A DNA stretch of 64,000 nucleotides from Acanthosepion lycidas. Lineage: Eukaryota > Mollusca > Cephalopoda > Sepiida > Sepiidae. A model generated the notes under the pieces. It saw only the letters and a list, made by a program, of their open reading frames with translations, was not told where the DNA came from and made no database searches. Each line of letters begins with the position of its first letter. Within the stretch, counting starts at the first letter, position 1. The stretch covers positions 17,959,589 through 18,023,588 of the forward strand of contig OZ010577.1 in NCBI GenBank assembly GCA_963932145.1. Direction: 5' to 3'. This document shows positions 32,435 to 42,756 of this stretch, piece after piece. Both the position numbers and the translations under genes were made by a program.

Positions 32435-33129
32435 ATGCATCCATACAAAATGGATACGTTTCATACAAAGAAGCGTGATATTAAAGAATCCGATTCGGGA
32501 AGTGAGCAAAACATAAGTGCAAGTAAGAAAGCAAAACCGCGTGTTACTCGCAAATACAAAGAAAGTTATCTAAGTTTTGGTTTTACTTGGACCGGAAGTG
32601 AAGTTAAGCCTTTGCCGCTTTGTCTAGTATGTGGATGTAAAATGGCAAATGAATCATTGCTTCCTAGTAAAATGGAGTAAACATTTAAAAACCAAACATT
32701 CTCACACACAAAATAAATTTACAAGTTATTTCAAGAGAGTGTTCGAACAGCAAACAAAAGCTGCTAATTCTTTTAAAATATAATTCTTATCAAGTCTCAA
32801 GACTGATAGCACATACTTTAGGTGATTTTTCAGAGTTAGTTCCTCCTGAATTCCCTAATTGTTCACTAGGGGTCGCTCTCCCTACATTATAAATACTGGG
32901 GGACTTCTTGCCTCGTTCTCTTTTCCCTTTGCATCTCAGCGGACACATTTAAAAATGTGATCTCTCGCAGAAATCTGCGTTTTGCCCACTTGTGAAAAAA
33001 CGCCATGAAACAGACATACACGTACGTACGAACATTCACCAAAATACAAACTCTTTACGTTCACACACAAACACAAATGTTGATGTCTTTGTCACTTGTA
33101 AATTTGTTGTTTAATACATATATTTGTTG

Positions 33130-33191
<62 letters not shown>

Positions 33192-34545
33192 CTTGTTTGT
33201 TTTCATTACATTTTCGGTTGGACTCAACTTGCGTCCGCCATTTTCTTGTAGTTGGACCTCCTTCTAACAGGGAATAAACAGCACGTGTTTCTAATTCAAC
33301 AACAGTTAAACCCACACGGTCATCTACAGATTCACTTATTTTACCGATAAGGCGTAACTATTAGCATTCATTCGTTTTATTAATGAAGACCAAATAGTAA
33401 ATCAGTTTCTTTTTTTCAAATTAAGTGTTAATACATAAAGTAAAAACATTTTTAACATTCTAAATAACTATCTTGATAAATGGCAATTATCATTAATGTC
33501 GTGTGTAGGCATTTGTACAGATGGGGTACTTTCCATGGTAGATTGTATGAGTGGAGTTTGTCTTTTGTGCAAAAATGAAATGAGAATGTTATCGTAACTC
33601 ACTGCTTTCTTCATAGGGAGGCCATAATGGCAGAAACATTAGGAGAAAAATTAAGAGAAGTTTTACGTGTTCAGATGCTAAATTATATTAATACAAAACC
33701 TGTCAAATCGCGTTTATGCGAACAACTTTGTATCAAAATGGATTCTCAACACAAATGGTTGCTTGTACACACCGAGATGAGGAGGTTGTCAGGGGGGTAG
33801 GGTACTTACTCATGTACACGATTTACGACAAGAATTTACTGCATTTTTTGAAAAGATGAAACAATTAAATTATTGCGACTTCCTTCGGTGCGAATTTTGG
33901 ATTGCCAAGTTATAGTATTTGGCCAATATATTTCAGCAGCTCAATATTTTGAATACTAACATACAAGGCAGAGAAGAAAATATTCTCTTATCCACTGACA
34001 AAATGAAAACATTTCAGAGAAAATTACAGATTTGGAAAAGAAAAATTGATGAAGGTAATTTGGAAATGTTTCCATTAGTAAGTAACATTTGCATAAATGA
34101 AATACTTCCAGTAATTGTTGAACATTTAACAAATTTAGAGGAAAAACTGGGTTTTTATTTTCCATCACCTAATATTAAACAATACGATTGGATTAGAAAG
34201 CCATTCATGGAAACTTCAAGTGCTTTTGGTTTGACAATAGCTGAAGAAGAACTGGCAGCTATATCCACTGATCGAGGGTTGATGATTTGTTCCTTTAAGC
34301 TTTTTGGATTTCCATAAAAGAAGAATATGTGTCAATATCTAAAAGAAAAAGCTCTGACCATTTTACTACAGTTTGCAACATCATATTTATGTGAATTAGG
34401 CTATTCTGCTCGCACCACAGTTAAGTGCAAAAAGAGAGGAACTCTTCAATGTATTGAGGAGGAAATGAGAGTTTGCCTATCAAATATACGCCAAAACATT
34501 GAAGAAATCGCTAAGATTCATCAGGCTCATGTTTCTCATTAATAC
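32435..34545 (+). pseudogene. ZBED5/SCAND3-like hAT transposase relic, interrupted
   Basis: 32435-32680 encodes a basic N-terminus and a zinc-finger-like segment (LSFGFTWTGSEVKPLPLCLV, CGCKMANESLLPSK); after a frameshift WSKHLKTKHSHTQNKFTSYF continues. The LTR-like repeat (32833-33304) interrupts. From about 33628 MAETLGEKLREVLRVQML, then LLVHTEMRRLS, LNILNTNIQGREENILLSTD, FQRKLQIWKRKIDEGNLEMF and PVIVEHLTNLEEKLGFYF follow the hAT core of ZBED5-type proteins. After a stop and frameshift near 34316 the C-terminal dimerisation region LLQFATSYLCELGYSARTTV and IEEEMRVCLSNIRQNIEEI ends at a stop near 34540. The catalytic middle is largely missing. Confidence 0.85.
32833..33304 (-). mobile_element. 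LTR-like repeat inserted in the hAT relic
   Basis: A minus-strand copy ending (as read on plus) in CACGTGTTTCTAATTCAACA-ACA at 33304, with CATTATAAATACTGGGGG at 32893-32910 as the rc of the TATA-like element. The plus-strand left end CAGAGTTAGTTCCTCCTGAA is a degraded form of the family's terminal block. It carries an internal (CA)n/(TA)n at 33127-33187. Confidence 0.6.
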
Positions 34546-34549
34546 AAGA

Positions 34550-34688
34550 ATGAATAAACTTATGTTTCATTTTTTTTTTTATTGCATTATTTCTTTTCTT
34601 CAATATTTGTCTTCATTATAACATATTTTTCCGAAATTTGTATATAGTGCGCCTACAATTATTGATAGGATTTCAAGTGCACCCAGAC
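34550..34688. other. short unrecognised interval
   Basis: Nothing recognised between the two transposase relics. Confidence 0.3.
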
Positions 34689-34689
34689 T

Positions 34690-35240
34690 TAAAAAAATTT
34701 GAGAACCACTTGTCTAGAGAAAGAATGGATGTGCTTATGATTCTAAGTATACAAGATCATCTGTAAAGCATGGCGGAGGCAGTGTCTTGGCTTGGGTTTG
34801 CATGGCTGCTTCCAGAACAGGCTCATTTTATTGATGATGCAACTCATGATGGTAGCAGCAGAATGAATTCAGTAGTCTACAAAAACATTGTCTGCCAATT
34901 TACAGAGAAATGCATCCAAACTAATCGAGGGAAAGTTTATCATGCAGCAAGGCAATGAACATACTCTCAGCATAACAACGGATGTCATCAAGGGAAAAAA
35001 GTGGACAGTTTTACACTGGCCAAGTCAATCATCGAACCATAACCCAATGGAGCATGCATTTCATCTCCTGAAGAGGAGCCTGAAGGAAGAAAGCCCTCGA
35101 AACAAACAAGAACTGCGTTAAAAGTTTGCAAAGGCATCAGAAATGAAGAATGCAACAGTTTGTTGATGTCAATGGATCGCAGCCTTGATCTAATGATGGA
35201 ATGCAACCATATATTAAATGTTATTGATTTTAAAACTATC
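34690..35240 (+). pseudogene. Tc1-like transposase catalytic-domain relic
   Basis: In successive frames: SSVKHGGGSVLAWVCMAASR, FIDDATHDGSSRMNSVVYKN, ILSANLQRNASKLIEGKFIM, then WTVLHWPSQSSNHNPMEHAF and HLLKRSLKEESPRNKQELR. These are the Tc1 catalytic blocks. The second catalytic Asp block (usually DNDPKHTA) reads GNEHTLS, so the Asp is lost; the third acidic residue (NPxE) is kept. Several frameshifts and stops make it inactive. Confidence 0.85.
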
Positions 35241-35498
35241 TGTTCCTTTACTTTTGCTCACCTAGAAATGGGGTGATCTGATCTGGCATGTCCTAAGCTG
35301 TTTAACACATCTAAATATAATTTAGTACAAGGAGGAAATAAAACCTGAAATTCTGAACTCTAGTCTCATATTCATCTTTTGATATTGTTGTAGCATGCCT
35401 ACGGACGATAATGAGTATGTCCCCATTCACAAAAATCCAGTAGTAAATACTGTATGTTGGTATGCAGTCGGAGATTTGTCTCCAGCTGTGCTGATCAA
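35241..35498. other. unrecognised sequence
   Basis: Nothing recognised. Confidence 0.3.
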
Positions 35499-35499
35499 A

Positions 35500-35668
35500 C
35501 TCTCGATCAAGAAGATCCCCAGACAAGGCTATGTTGAAGGGCAGAGCCTCGTCTCGTCTCGGGAAACAGCTACCCGATCCCATTTTGTACGGGGTCTACG
35601 GGGAATTTTGGGTCAAGCCTACGGGCTCGGATACCCCACATTAAATTCGGCCTTGTGCCACATCTGAC
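35500..35668 (+). repeat. hairpin-rich GC element, diverged copy
   Basis: Related to 42032-42235 through GAAGGGCAGAGCCTCGT, ACCCGATCCCATTTTGTACG, CCTACGGGCTCGG and TTCGGCCTTGTGCCACATCT. Paired segments are partly damaged here (CAAGCC against GGCTCGG). The local GC content is well above the surroundings. Confidence 0.65.
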
Positions 35669-35930
35669 CACGTGAGGCGGTTGGTAGATATCCTGCAGTT
35701 GGATATTCATTGTGGAATTCACTTACCACACTTCTAGCAGTTGACTACTTTTCCAAAGCGCCGCTGGCGAATCTTATATGTGTTGTTCGTGTCCTAAGTA
35801 TTATCGTTCATTAACAATTTTCGTTTGATTATTCTATTCAGTAACATTCCCTAGGTTACAACAGATATTAAACGCAAATGCCTTCAAAGAATAACAAAAC
35901 AAAAAAGAAAATGGCTTTTTGGAGGGGACT
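35669..35930. other. unrecognised sequence
   Basis: Nothing recognised. Confidence 0.3.
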
Positions 35931-35931
35931 A

Positions 35932-35990
<59 letters not shown>

Positions 35991-36122
35991 TTCGCAGACA
36001 GTACAGTTTCGCTGTATCACAGGTCTTCAATACGGCTAGACATCCGAATGCCTCAAGTCAGGACCGAAGCCAGGACTCGGCAGAAAGAAACAAAATGTAA
36101 ACTATATGTGTGTGTGTGTAAA

Positions 36123-36193
<71 letters not shown>

Positions 36194-36244
36194 GTACTTA
36201 TTGGGAAGCGCTCAATGTTTGTGATACAGCTAACATTTTAATTA

Positions 36245-36325
36245 TTAGGTTGGTGCAAAAATAATATCGTTTTTTGACGTCAAAAAATACGTCAAAAAAA
36301 CGATATTATTTTTGCACCAACCTAA
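36245..36325. mobile_element. mariner-type MITE 2, 81 bp
   Basis: Terminal TTAGGTTGGTGCAAAAATAA repeats; arms of 36 and 37 bp differing by one T, with an 8-nt loop; flanking TA at 36243-36244 and 36326-36327. The inner arm (ATCGTTTTTTGACGT) differs from MITE 1, so it belongs to another subfamily. Confidence 0.9.
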
Positions 36326-36350
36326 TAGATTAATGTGAGTTTGTGACTCT

Positions 36351-36405
36351 GGGTTTCACGCTATTTGCGACCGTTTGTCTGACGATCACAAATAGCGTGA
36401 AACTC
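36351..36405. repeat. 17-bp-arm palindrome
   Basis: Arms GGGTTTCACGCTATTTG (36351-36367) and its complement (36389-36405) with one mismatch and a 21-nt spacer. It could be a foldback remnant. No target duplication is seen. Confidence 0.7.
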
Positions 36406-36427
36406 AGGGTGACAAGCACCCATCAAT

Positions 36428-36571
<144 letters not shown>

Positions 36572-36697
36572 CTTAAACGTTATTTTTAGTGAATGCTCGT
36601 ATTTAAGGAGACGCTGTGTTTATTTATTAAAAAGTACTTTTTATTTATTTTCATCAACCGTCTTGAATATTCGAGAAATCTTATTAGATAGAATCAT

Positions 36698-36745
36698 GTG
36701 CTCTCCCGCAGGATTCAAACCTGCGTTCCCTTATATATGAACAGT
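36698..36745 (-). mobile_element. tRNA-like 3' half (SINE remnant)
   Basis: On minus, GAACGCAGGTTTGAATCCTG-CGGGAGAGCAC forms a perfect five-pair T-arm (GCAGG/CCTGC) with a 7-nt loop. No D- or anticodon arm is seen, so it is a SINE or tRNA fragment. Confidence 0.45.
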
Positions 36746-36776
36746 GTTGACATATACATACATACATACATACATA

Positions 36777-36855
36777 TTAGGTTGGTGCAAAAATAATGGC
36801 GTTTTTTGACGTTAAAAAATACGTCAAAAACGTCATTATTTTTGCACCAACCTAA
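36777..36855. mobile_element. mariner-type MITE 3, 79 bp
   Basis: The same terminal TTAGGTTGGTGCAAAAATAA as the others; arms of 36 and 35 bp with an 8-nt loop; TA at 36775-36776 and 36856-36857. The inner arm GCGTTTTTTGACGT is close to MITE 2. Confidence 0.9.
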
Positions 36856-36862
36856 TACATAC

Positions 36863-36918
<56 letters not shown>

Positions 36919-36937
36919 GTATATATGTGTATGTATG

Positions 36938-37002
<65 letters not shown>

Positions 37003-37089
37003 TGCTCATATATTTATATCTATGTATATATTTATCTAGATGGACAGTGTTGACACAGGAATCATCACAGTATAGGGAATGTTAGTTTT

Positions 37090-37345
37090 ATTGGAATACA
37101 TAGGAGGCTAATGCATAACGGCATGGAGGGAAGAAGCCGAGATCGAATCTTGGTCGAGTTTGTTACACTCACTTATGTACAAATACCCTTGCGAAAAGTA
37201 TGAATCCATCTCTTCTGCGCCCCACCCAAGACAGACTGTGTCCTATAGCTTTGGGTGGCAACCGCTCTAGGAGTAGGACAACTCTTAATTTACAACCTCT
37301 AGCTATGGGTAAATAGTGGATCAGTAGAGGCTCTATAGACTTGGT
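37090..37345 (+). mobile_element. 5S-SINE, headless diverged copy
   Basis: Contains the B-box-like GATCGAATCTTGGTCGAG, then GTTACACTCACTTATGTACA, CTTGCGAAAAGTATGAATCC and CTCTAGCTATGGGTAAATAG in family order. Some 70 bp (about 37230-37300) are not shared with other copies. Confidence 0.6.
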
Positions 37346-37392
37346 TACCAACCAATCTAGGAGAGGGACTGAATTCAAAATCGTATGTAGCC

Positions 37393-37511
37393 CTGAAGAA
37401 GCATATACTATGCAGCGAAGAAAAGGGTCGTGTAGTTCACATTGACTCTATAATCCCGATTAGAGTTGACCTCCATCTATCTGACCTGAAGATTGCACTC
37501 AAGCATGAAAC
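37393..37511 (+). other. two hammerhead-like motifs
   Basis: 37393-37423: CTGAAGA, GCATATACTATGC (5-bp stem), then GCGAAGAAA. 37486-37511: CTGAAGA, TTGCACTCAAGCAT, then GAAAC. Both show the CUGANGA ... GAAA spacing of hammerhead cores; in the first the GAAA is imperfect. No cleavage triplet is identified. Confidence 0.35.
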
Positions 37512-37630
37512 AGACTTATCGCCGCTTGGTGTTGATCCCAGTGTCCACTTTTATATATACATATATATGTAGAGGGTGTAAAATTTCAGATAGAATACCC
37601 GGCAATATGAATAAATGAAACGAAAATTTA

Positions 37631-37714
37631 GTCGATGTGTTTCGTCCTGAGGGACTTTATCAAGGTAAATGACATTTGCTTTGATAAAGTCCCCCAGAGG
37701 ACGAAACGCGTCGT
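37631..37714. other. inverted pair of Penelope-like hammerhead-type motifs
   Basis: A minus-strand copy (37631-37664) faces a plus-strand copy (37681-37714). The plus copy reads TTGATAAAGTCCCCCAGAGG then ACGAAACGCGTCGTC: helix II GTCC/GGAC, GAAAC, then GCGTC with a GTC cleavage-type triplet. Penelope-like elements are known to carry minimal type I hammerheads in their terminal repeats. One extra A before helix II and TTGATAA in place of CTGATGA make activity doubtful. Confidence 0.5.
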
Positions 37715-37736
37715 CTAAGTTTTCTTTTCGTCTTTA

Positions 37737-37830
<94 letters not shown>

Positions 37831-38006
37831 AAAGATCATAATAAAAACATATTGAAATGGCTACAAAAAAGTTTTCATGTCTCAATACCTTCATTGTACT
37901 TCTTCAGGCGATGGTAAGTAACTGGCGATTCTTTGTATTGGGTACTCTTTTTAAAGTAAATGCTACCAACAGTGTAATTTTACTGCCTCTGTTCTTTCTC
38001 TCATTT

Positions 38007-38076
<70 letters not shown>

Positions 38077-38096
38077 CAAGACGAAAAGAAACCTTA

Positions 38097-38132
38097 GACG
38101 ACGCGTTTCGTCTCTGAGGGACTTTACCAAGG
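38097..38132 (-). other. Penelope-like hammerhead-type motif
   Basis: On minus: GGTAAAGTCCCTCAGAGACG then AAACGCGTCG. It has the same layout as 37681-37714 with further changes (TTGGTAA core, three-pair GTC/GAC helix II). Confidence 0.45.
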
Positions 38133-38150
38133 CAAATGATTTTATATATA

Positions 38151-38203
<53 letters not shown>

Positions 38204-38227
38204 TCATTTCGTTGTTGGAAGGTTTAC

Positions 38228-38266
38228 CTGATGATCCTGAATCCTTAAAAAAGGATTTAGGTGAAA
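38228..38266 (+). other. hammerhead-like motif with full CTGATGA
   Basis: CTGATGA (38228-38234), an 11-pair stem CCTGAATCCTT / AAGGATTTAGG with one G-T pair and a short A loop, then GAAA (38263-38266). Base 10.1-11.1 is T-T. No stem III or UH cleavage site is seen. Confidence 0.4.
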
Positions 38267-38307
38267 TAAATTATCGTAATGGTACATTAAAGTGATTTGT
38301 TTTTCAT

Positions 38308-38342
<35 letters not shown>

Positions 38343-38344
38343 GG

Positions 38345-39710
38345 AGTAGATCAATAAATTCGTTCGTCGCCTGCAGTACGATATTCGTTGTATGTGATGT
38401 AATGTGTGTGTGTGTGTGAAATATCGTGACACTAGAAACATCAATACACAATTGGCTTTTTTCACTGGAGACTTTTGCCCGCATTTAATATATGTGTGTG
38501 CCTGTTTTAATTGCGATGTGTGTAAGCGTATAATAGGATTCTCCTAGGCACCGCCATTAAAAGCCGCAAGGATTATTCAAAAACGCTCCCCACAAAAGAA
38601 ATACAGTTGTAAACAATATCTGTTTTCTCTTTGTAACATTCTGAAAGATTCAGCCGCTCAGTACTGATCAAGTGCAATAATGCTTAGCTTCAGGGTTATA
38701 GGCTCTAAGCCTAGAAAACCTGGTCCAAGGTTATTACGACAACAAAATTGATATCGCCTATACCCATTTCTTATGTATTTCCTCTCTGACTCAGCGGCTG
38801 GGATCTTTGATGAGTCACTTTTGTTTGCGAGATCGATAACTCAAAGAATGATTGCCATTACATCACAGACTTTGTGTGTATATTTACGACGGTGCAGGGT
38901 GAGTGCTCGTTGACATTTATGATGTGAAAATAAGAAGTGGGAGAAAAGGACGTGGAGGATGACGGAGGAAAGGAAGATAGTGATGCCCCCCACCCCACCA
39001 CCAGAAAAAAAGATAACAGGCAGATCGGGATCAGATAAAATAAGGGGTAAAGGGTGGGACAACGCAAATAAATAACAAGAATAATGGCGGCAAATGAAGG
39101 GGAATAAAACAAGATAACTGGAATGCAGGGTTAAAAAAAAAAGGAAAAAGAACTCTTCAGACAAAGAAGATAAAAACACTATAATAATGTATTTGTTTCA
39201 ATACTAAGTGAGCTTATCTGTCTTATGGCCTTCTGAAATAAAAGAAAAAGAAAGTATTTACCACCTTTCTTTCCTTTTTTGTACAGATGTCGAACATCAT
39301 TAAATCATATCAGATTTGTAAAGATAGAAAGATTTTTATTTGATTTTGAAAAGAGGAGTAAAAAAAATCAACTACTCCATGACAAAACTGAAAATCAATT
39401 CATATCATGCTACCAATAGAACTAATACAAAAAATACTGTTTTGATTCAGGGAAAAACGAGAATATCAGCTTCTGTAGAATTTATTTCGTAGACTCAATA
39501 ACTTGATTCACTTCAGACGATCTATAATAAAATATTCTTTTCATCTTATTGCTTTTGCTCTCTCTAGATGTGCTGAATAATGCTTTTTTTCATCTATATC
39601 TGCATAGATAACAGCTCTTTTTTATTTATTTAATACGACACTGGTATACTACCCGTCAAAAATGGCAGTATTCTTCACGTATGAATAAACACTTCTGCCT
39701 AGGATCAGAC
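38345..39710. other. unrecognised sequence
   Basis: About 1.4 kb without a recognised family. A short (TG)n lies at 38402-38418. Confidence 0.4.
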
Positions 39711-39714
39711 GATT

Positions 39715-39880
39715 TTTTAATCGGTTTAATCCCATTTAAGGCAGTAAAGCCACTAAGACACAAGGGGGTTACTGGGTGTGGAAAGATTAGGAACAGAAAC
39801 ACTTTAAAAAGTGGAAAGAGAAAAGAGTAAGCAGAAGGGCAGTAGATAGCGATTGACATTGCATTAAATATTACTTAGGG
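39715..39880 (-). mobile_element. LINE-A-type 3' end
   Basis: Contains GCCACTAAGACACAAGGGGG (39748-39767), the rc of the family's terminal block. No coding part remains. Confidence 0.6.
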
Positions 39881-39884
39881 AAAT

Positions 39885-40735
39885 ATTACTTTTACGAACC
39901 TCGAGATTGGGTATTCGATTTAGGCCAGCAATTATTTGTTATTTTTTTTATATCTGTTTGCGTTTAATGTGAGAGAATGAAAAAACATAAAAAAAAAAAC
40001 AAACAAAAAAAAACAGAAAAACTCGTACTTGTCTTAATTTCTGTGATGGGGAGTTATCATTATTTCTAGGAAAATAGCCTTCTCATTCTATCACACTTGG
40101 ACCTATCTGAGACATTCTAACATGCTTTATTTATATAAAAATATTATTAGAAAGTAATATAAAATAAATAAAAATAATAATTAAAAGTAAAGTGGAGATA
40201 AATATTATAATAGTCTAATTTTCCCTTTTGCACTTTTAAGAGAAGTGTATTAAAAAAGACGGATAAAAAAAAATTGATGTGATACATTTTTTGTTAAAAC
40301 TTCTAATTATAGAATGAGCTCAAAAAGAACCGCTGAAAATAATTCTGTCAAGGCGGACTGTTTGTAATTTCAAATTCGAAAAATGTGTAGACCTTGGAAT
40401 TATTGACCAATCAAAAGGGTGACTTCTACCCACATAAATGTTAAAGTTGAGACCCGTCAAAGCCTCTTTTTCTCTTTTGAAGACCTGTCAGCGGATAATT
40501 TTAGAAGGTAACGAAAATTTCGACAATAAGGTGAAAATTTTCGAAGAGACCAGAAGGCATGAAAATTTTGACCAAGAGTAAAAAATAAAGTGGAAAAGTT
40601 ATTTTTGGTTGTCACCTGTGGATGAGTTGGGCTGTTTTTCGCAAAAGAAACAAACGGAAAAAGAATTGAATCAAGTGAATTTAGCATTTCTTTTCTGTTT
40701 TTTCGTGTTTCAGTTAGGTGCATATTTTTTTGAAA
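39885..40735. other. unrecognised AT-rich sequence
   Basis: A-rich runs near 39980-40020 and nothing else recognised. Confidence 0.4.
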
Positions 40736-40739
40736 GTGT

Positions 40740-41165
40740 GTATACTATTTACATTGCTCGGACTATCATCCTCATCTTTGTTGCCATATTTATCACAAAT
40801 CGACCGTTGTACGCTCCGGCCTTCTTCAGGTGGTTGGAATGAACTCAAGGACACATGGCACAGTGGATAAAGACGTTAGTTAGATCCAGTGACAGGACCC
40901 AAAGAGTGTGAGTTCAATACCTGGCTAAGGCAGTGGAGAACTTGAAGAAGAGAATTAACAGGAGATAACTGATAACTGACATCCATTAGACATGGCACGT
41001 GGAACTAGAACAGTCTACCCTAGCGAGCGAAATAAAGAATCCAGTTCGACATTCCAACCACATGAAGAAGGCCGGTGCTTACAACGGCCCAAACGTTGTG
41101 ATAAATATGGCAACAAAGATGAGGATGATAGTCCGAGCGATGTAAATATGTACAATTTGTATTAC
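40740..41165 (+). mobile_element. HH-SINE palindromic dimer (plus-strand tRNA-like head)
   Basis: The tRNA-like head at 40851-40935 has an A-box-like TGGCACAGTGGATAAAGACG and a B-box-like GTGAGTTCAATACC. The plus body (40990-41165) includes GGAACTAGAACAGTCTACCC and CATGAAGAAGGCC...GGCCCAAACG. An inverted copy of the body's second half lies at 40740-40840, where the CTGAAGA core is intact on minus (CTTCAG at 40825-40830 as read on plus). The arrangement is body(rc)-tRNA-body. The plus copy has CAAAC for GAAAC. Confidence 0.75.
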
Positions 41166-41169
41166 CTTC

Positions 41170-41540
41170 TGAATATTTTTTTTCAGTTATTAGAAGTTTG
41201 AATTGTATATCTTTTAAAAGATCCGTATATTCTTTATATTGAACGGGTTATCTTGCCTTGTTGATAATAAGGCGCACAAAAAAAACAAAAAATTGTATTT
41301 TGGTCATTGTCATTAATGTCTATATAATAAATGTCTGTTCCTTTCAAATTTCACATTACATTTTCGAGTCATGTTTGTTTTATTAGGGGCCTTGTTCTAT
41401 AATCAATATTGGAGAGATGATAATGTCTCTTCTCCCAATCACTCACGCAAAAATCATTTTATTTTTACAAAAGTCAGATTAGACAATGAATAGATTATTT
41501 CAATCATACCTGGACTGTAACTGTAACCTTCACTTTTAGG
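41170..41540. other. unrecognised sequence
   Basis: Nothing recognised. Confidence 0.35.
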
Positions 41541-41544
41541 CTTC

Positions 41545-41865
41545 CATTGACATCAAAACCATTTACACCGTCTTGTTGGGGACGACATTCTCCTCTCTAC
41601 ACCTTCTTTCCTCACAGAATCTATGTTTCAAGATTATCGCTACCCTATTGCTATTTCTATGGCAAATGTTCAGATAAGCTCCATTCTTTGAGTCCACCAG
41701 ATCAAACCATTACAGCTAGGACACGCCATGCTATTTCCATGTAGTTAAATCATCCTAATTTTCCCCGTATTCTAAATGTAAGGAGAATGTTCCACTCAGC
41801 TTTTTCCTCAAGAACTGCTACTTTGTGGAACAAGCTCCCGTGGAAATAGTAACGAAGAGGGGAAA
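41545..41865 (+). pseudogene. LINE-B C-terminal fragment
   Basis: Frame segments LPYCYFYGKCSDKLHSLSPP, TITARTRHAISM, then after a frameshift FHSAFSSRTATLWNKLP. These are the last ~100 residues of a jockey/CR1-like protein, without a 3' end. The sequence ends in A-rich DNA near 41910. Confidence 0.75.
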
Positions 41866-42031
41866 GAGGAAAAGAAAATGTGAAGTGGATAATTTAGAAG
41901 GTAAGTAAAAAAAAAAAAAAGAACTAGAGAAACCCGAAAAGAAAAGTGATATCGTCATGGCTCCTTACCTATAACTACAGAATGAACTCTTCCTAACACT
42001 ATGTATACTACCCCTCTCAAGAGAGAGTGTC

Positions 42032-42235
42032 GATTCAAGCCGAGCTTCTCGGCTTGACGGTCGAACTCTCTGCCTCTGAGCAGAGAGGAACCCGGACGGG
42101 GCTCCGCCGAAGGGCAGAGTCTCGTTCGGGGAGGTTGACCAACCCGATCCCGTTTATACGGGTTCTACAGGCATTTTTTGGCCGAGCCTACGGGCTCGGG
42201 AAACCCACGTTAAACTCGGCCTTGTGCCACATGCA
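42032..42235 (+). repeat. hairpin-rich GC element, best copy
   Basis: About 200 bp of GC-rich DNA containing five consecutive hairpins: AAGCCGAG/CTCGGCTT (42037-42055); CTCTCTGC/GCAGAGAG (42066-42087); a 14-pair stem 42091-42104 with 42117-42130 (G-T pairs included); AACCCG/CGGGTT (42141-42164); CCGAGCC/GGCTCGG (42182-42199). It ends in CGGCCTTGTGCCACAT, a tail shared with 35650-35668 and with the tRNA-like tandem at 54540-54800. Function unknown; it could be the structured body of a SINE. Confidence 0.8.
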
Positions 42236-42275
42236 ACCCTAGTGGGGGGGAGGGGGTTGGCTAGATACCGAATCG

Positions 42276-42378
42276 CGCCGAGCTTCTCAGCTTGACGGTC
42301 GAACTCTCTGCCTCTGAGCAGAGAGGAACCCGGGCGAGGCTCCGCCGAAGGGTAGAGCCTCGTTCGGGGAGGTTGAAG
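42276..42378 (+). repeat. hairpin-rich GC element, second partial tandem copy
   Basis: Repeats the first 100 bp of 42032-42235 (CGAGCTTCTCAGCTTGACGG ... CGTTCGGGGAGGTTGA) with few changes and then stops. The changes G to A in the first hairpin and A to G and G to A in the third give information on pairing. Confidence 0.8.
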
Positions 42379-42379
42379 T

Positions 42380-42754
42380 ATTAACTTTTTTTGTGGGGGA
42401 ATGTGATATTAGTCCTGCGTAGGAAGACACATAGATACTATGGTATTCTTATATAGATATTTGCTGGTTGATATGATGCATCGTTTACAAAGGCATTTAG
42501 GGGACTATCATTCACTGTAACTCAACTAAGCTCCAGAGCTGTCTATTTGAAGTGTTAACAGATGGCCCCTAATCATAATACTGGTACATTGAACAAAACA
42601 GCACAGTTTTTCCCTATTATTTAACCCATAACAAGGGGAAATAAATGCTGTGTCCTAATTTCCAGCCAAATGACACTTGATCCCAAAAGTTTAAATTTAT
42701 CTATTTCTTTTACTTCCTTTCTACTTTCTTACTTGATTGATTTGTTTTTTTTTA
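42380..42754. other. unrecognised sequence
   Basis: Nothing recognised. Confidence 0.35.
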
Positions 42755-42756
42755 CA

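Noticed and set aside
32435..34545. Domesticated ZBED host gene
   Set aside because: Frameshifts, stops, a missing middle and an inserted repeat exclude a working gene.
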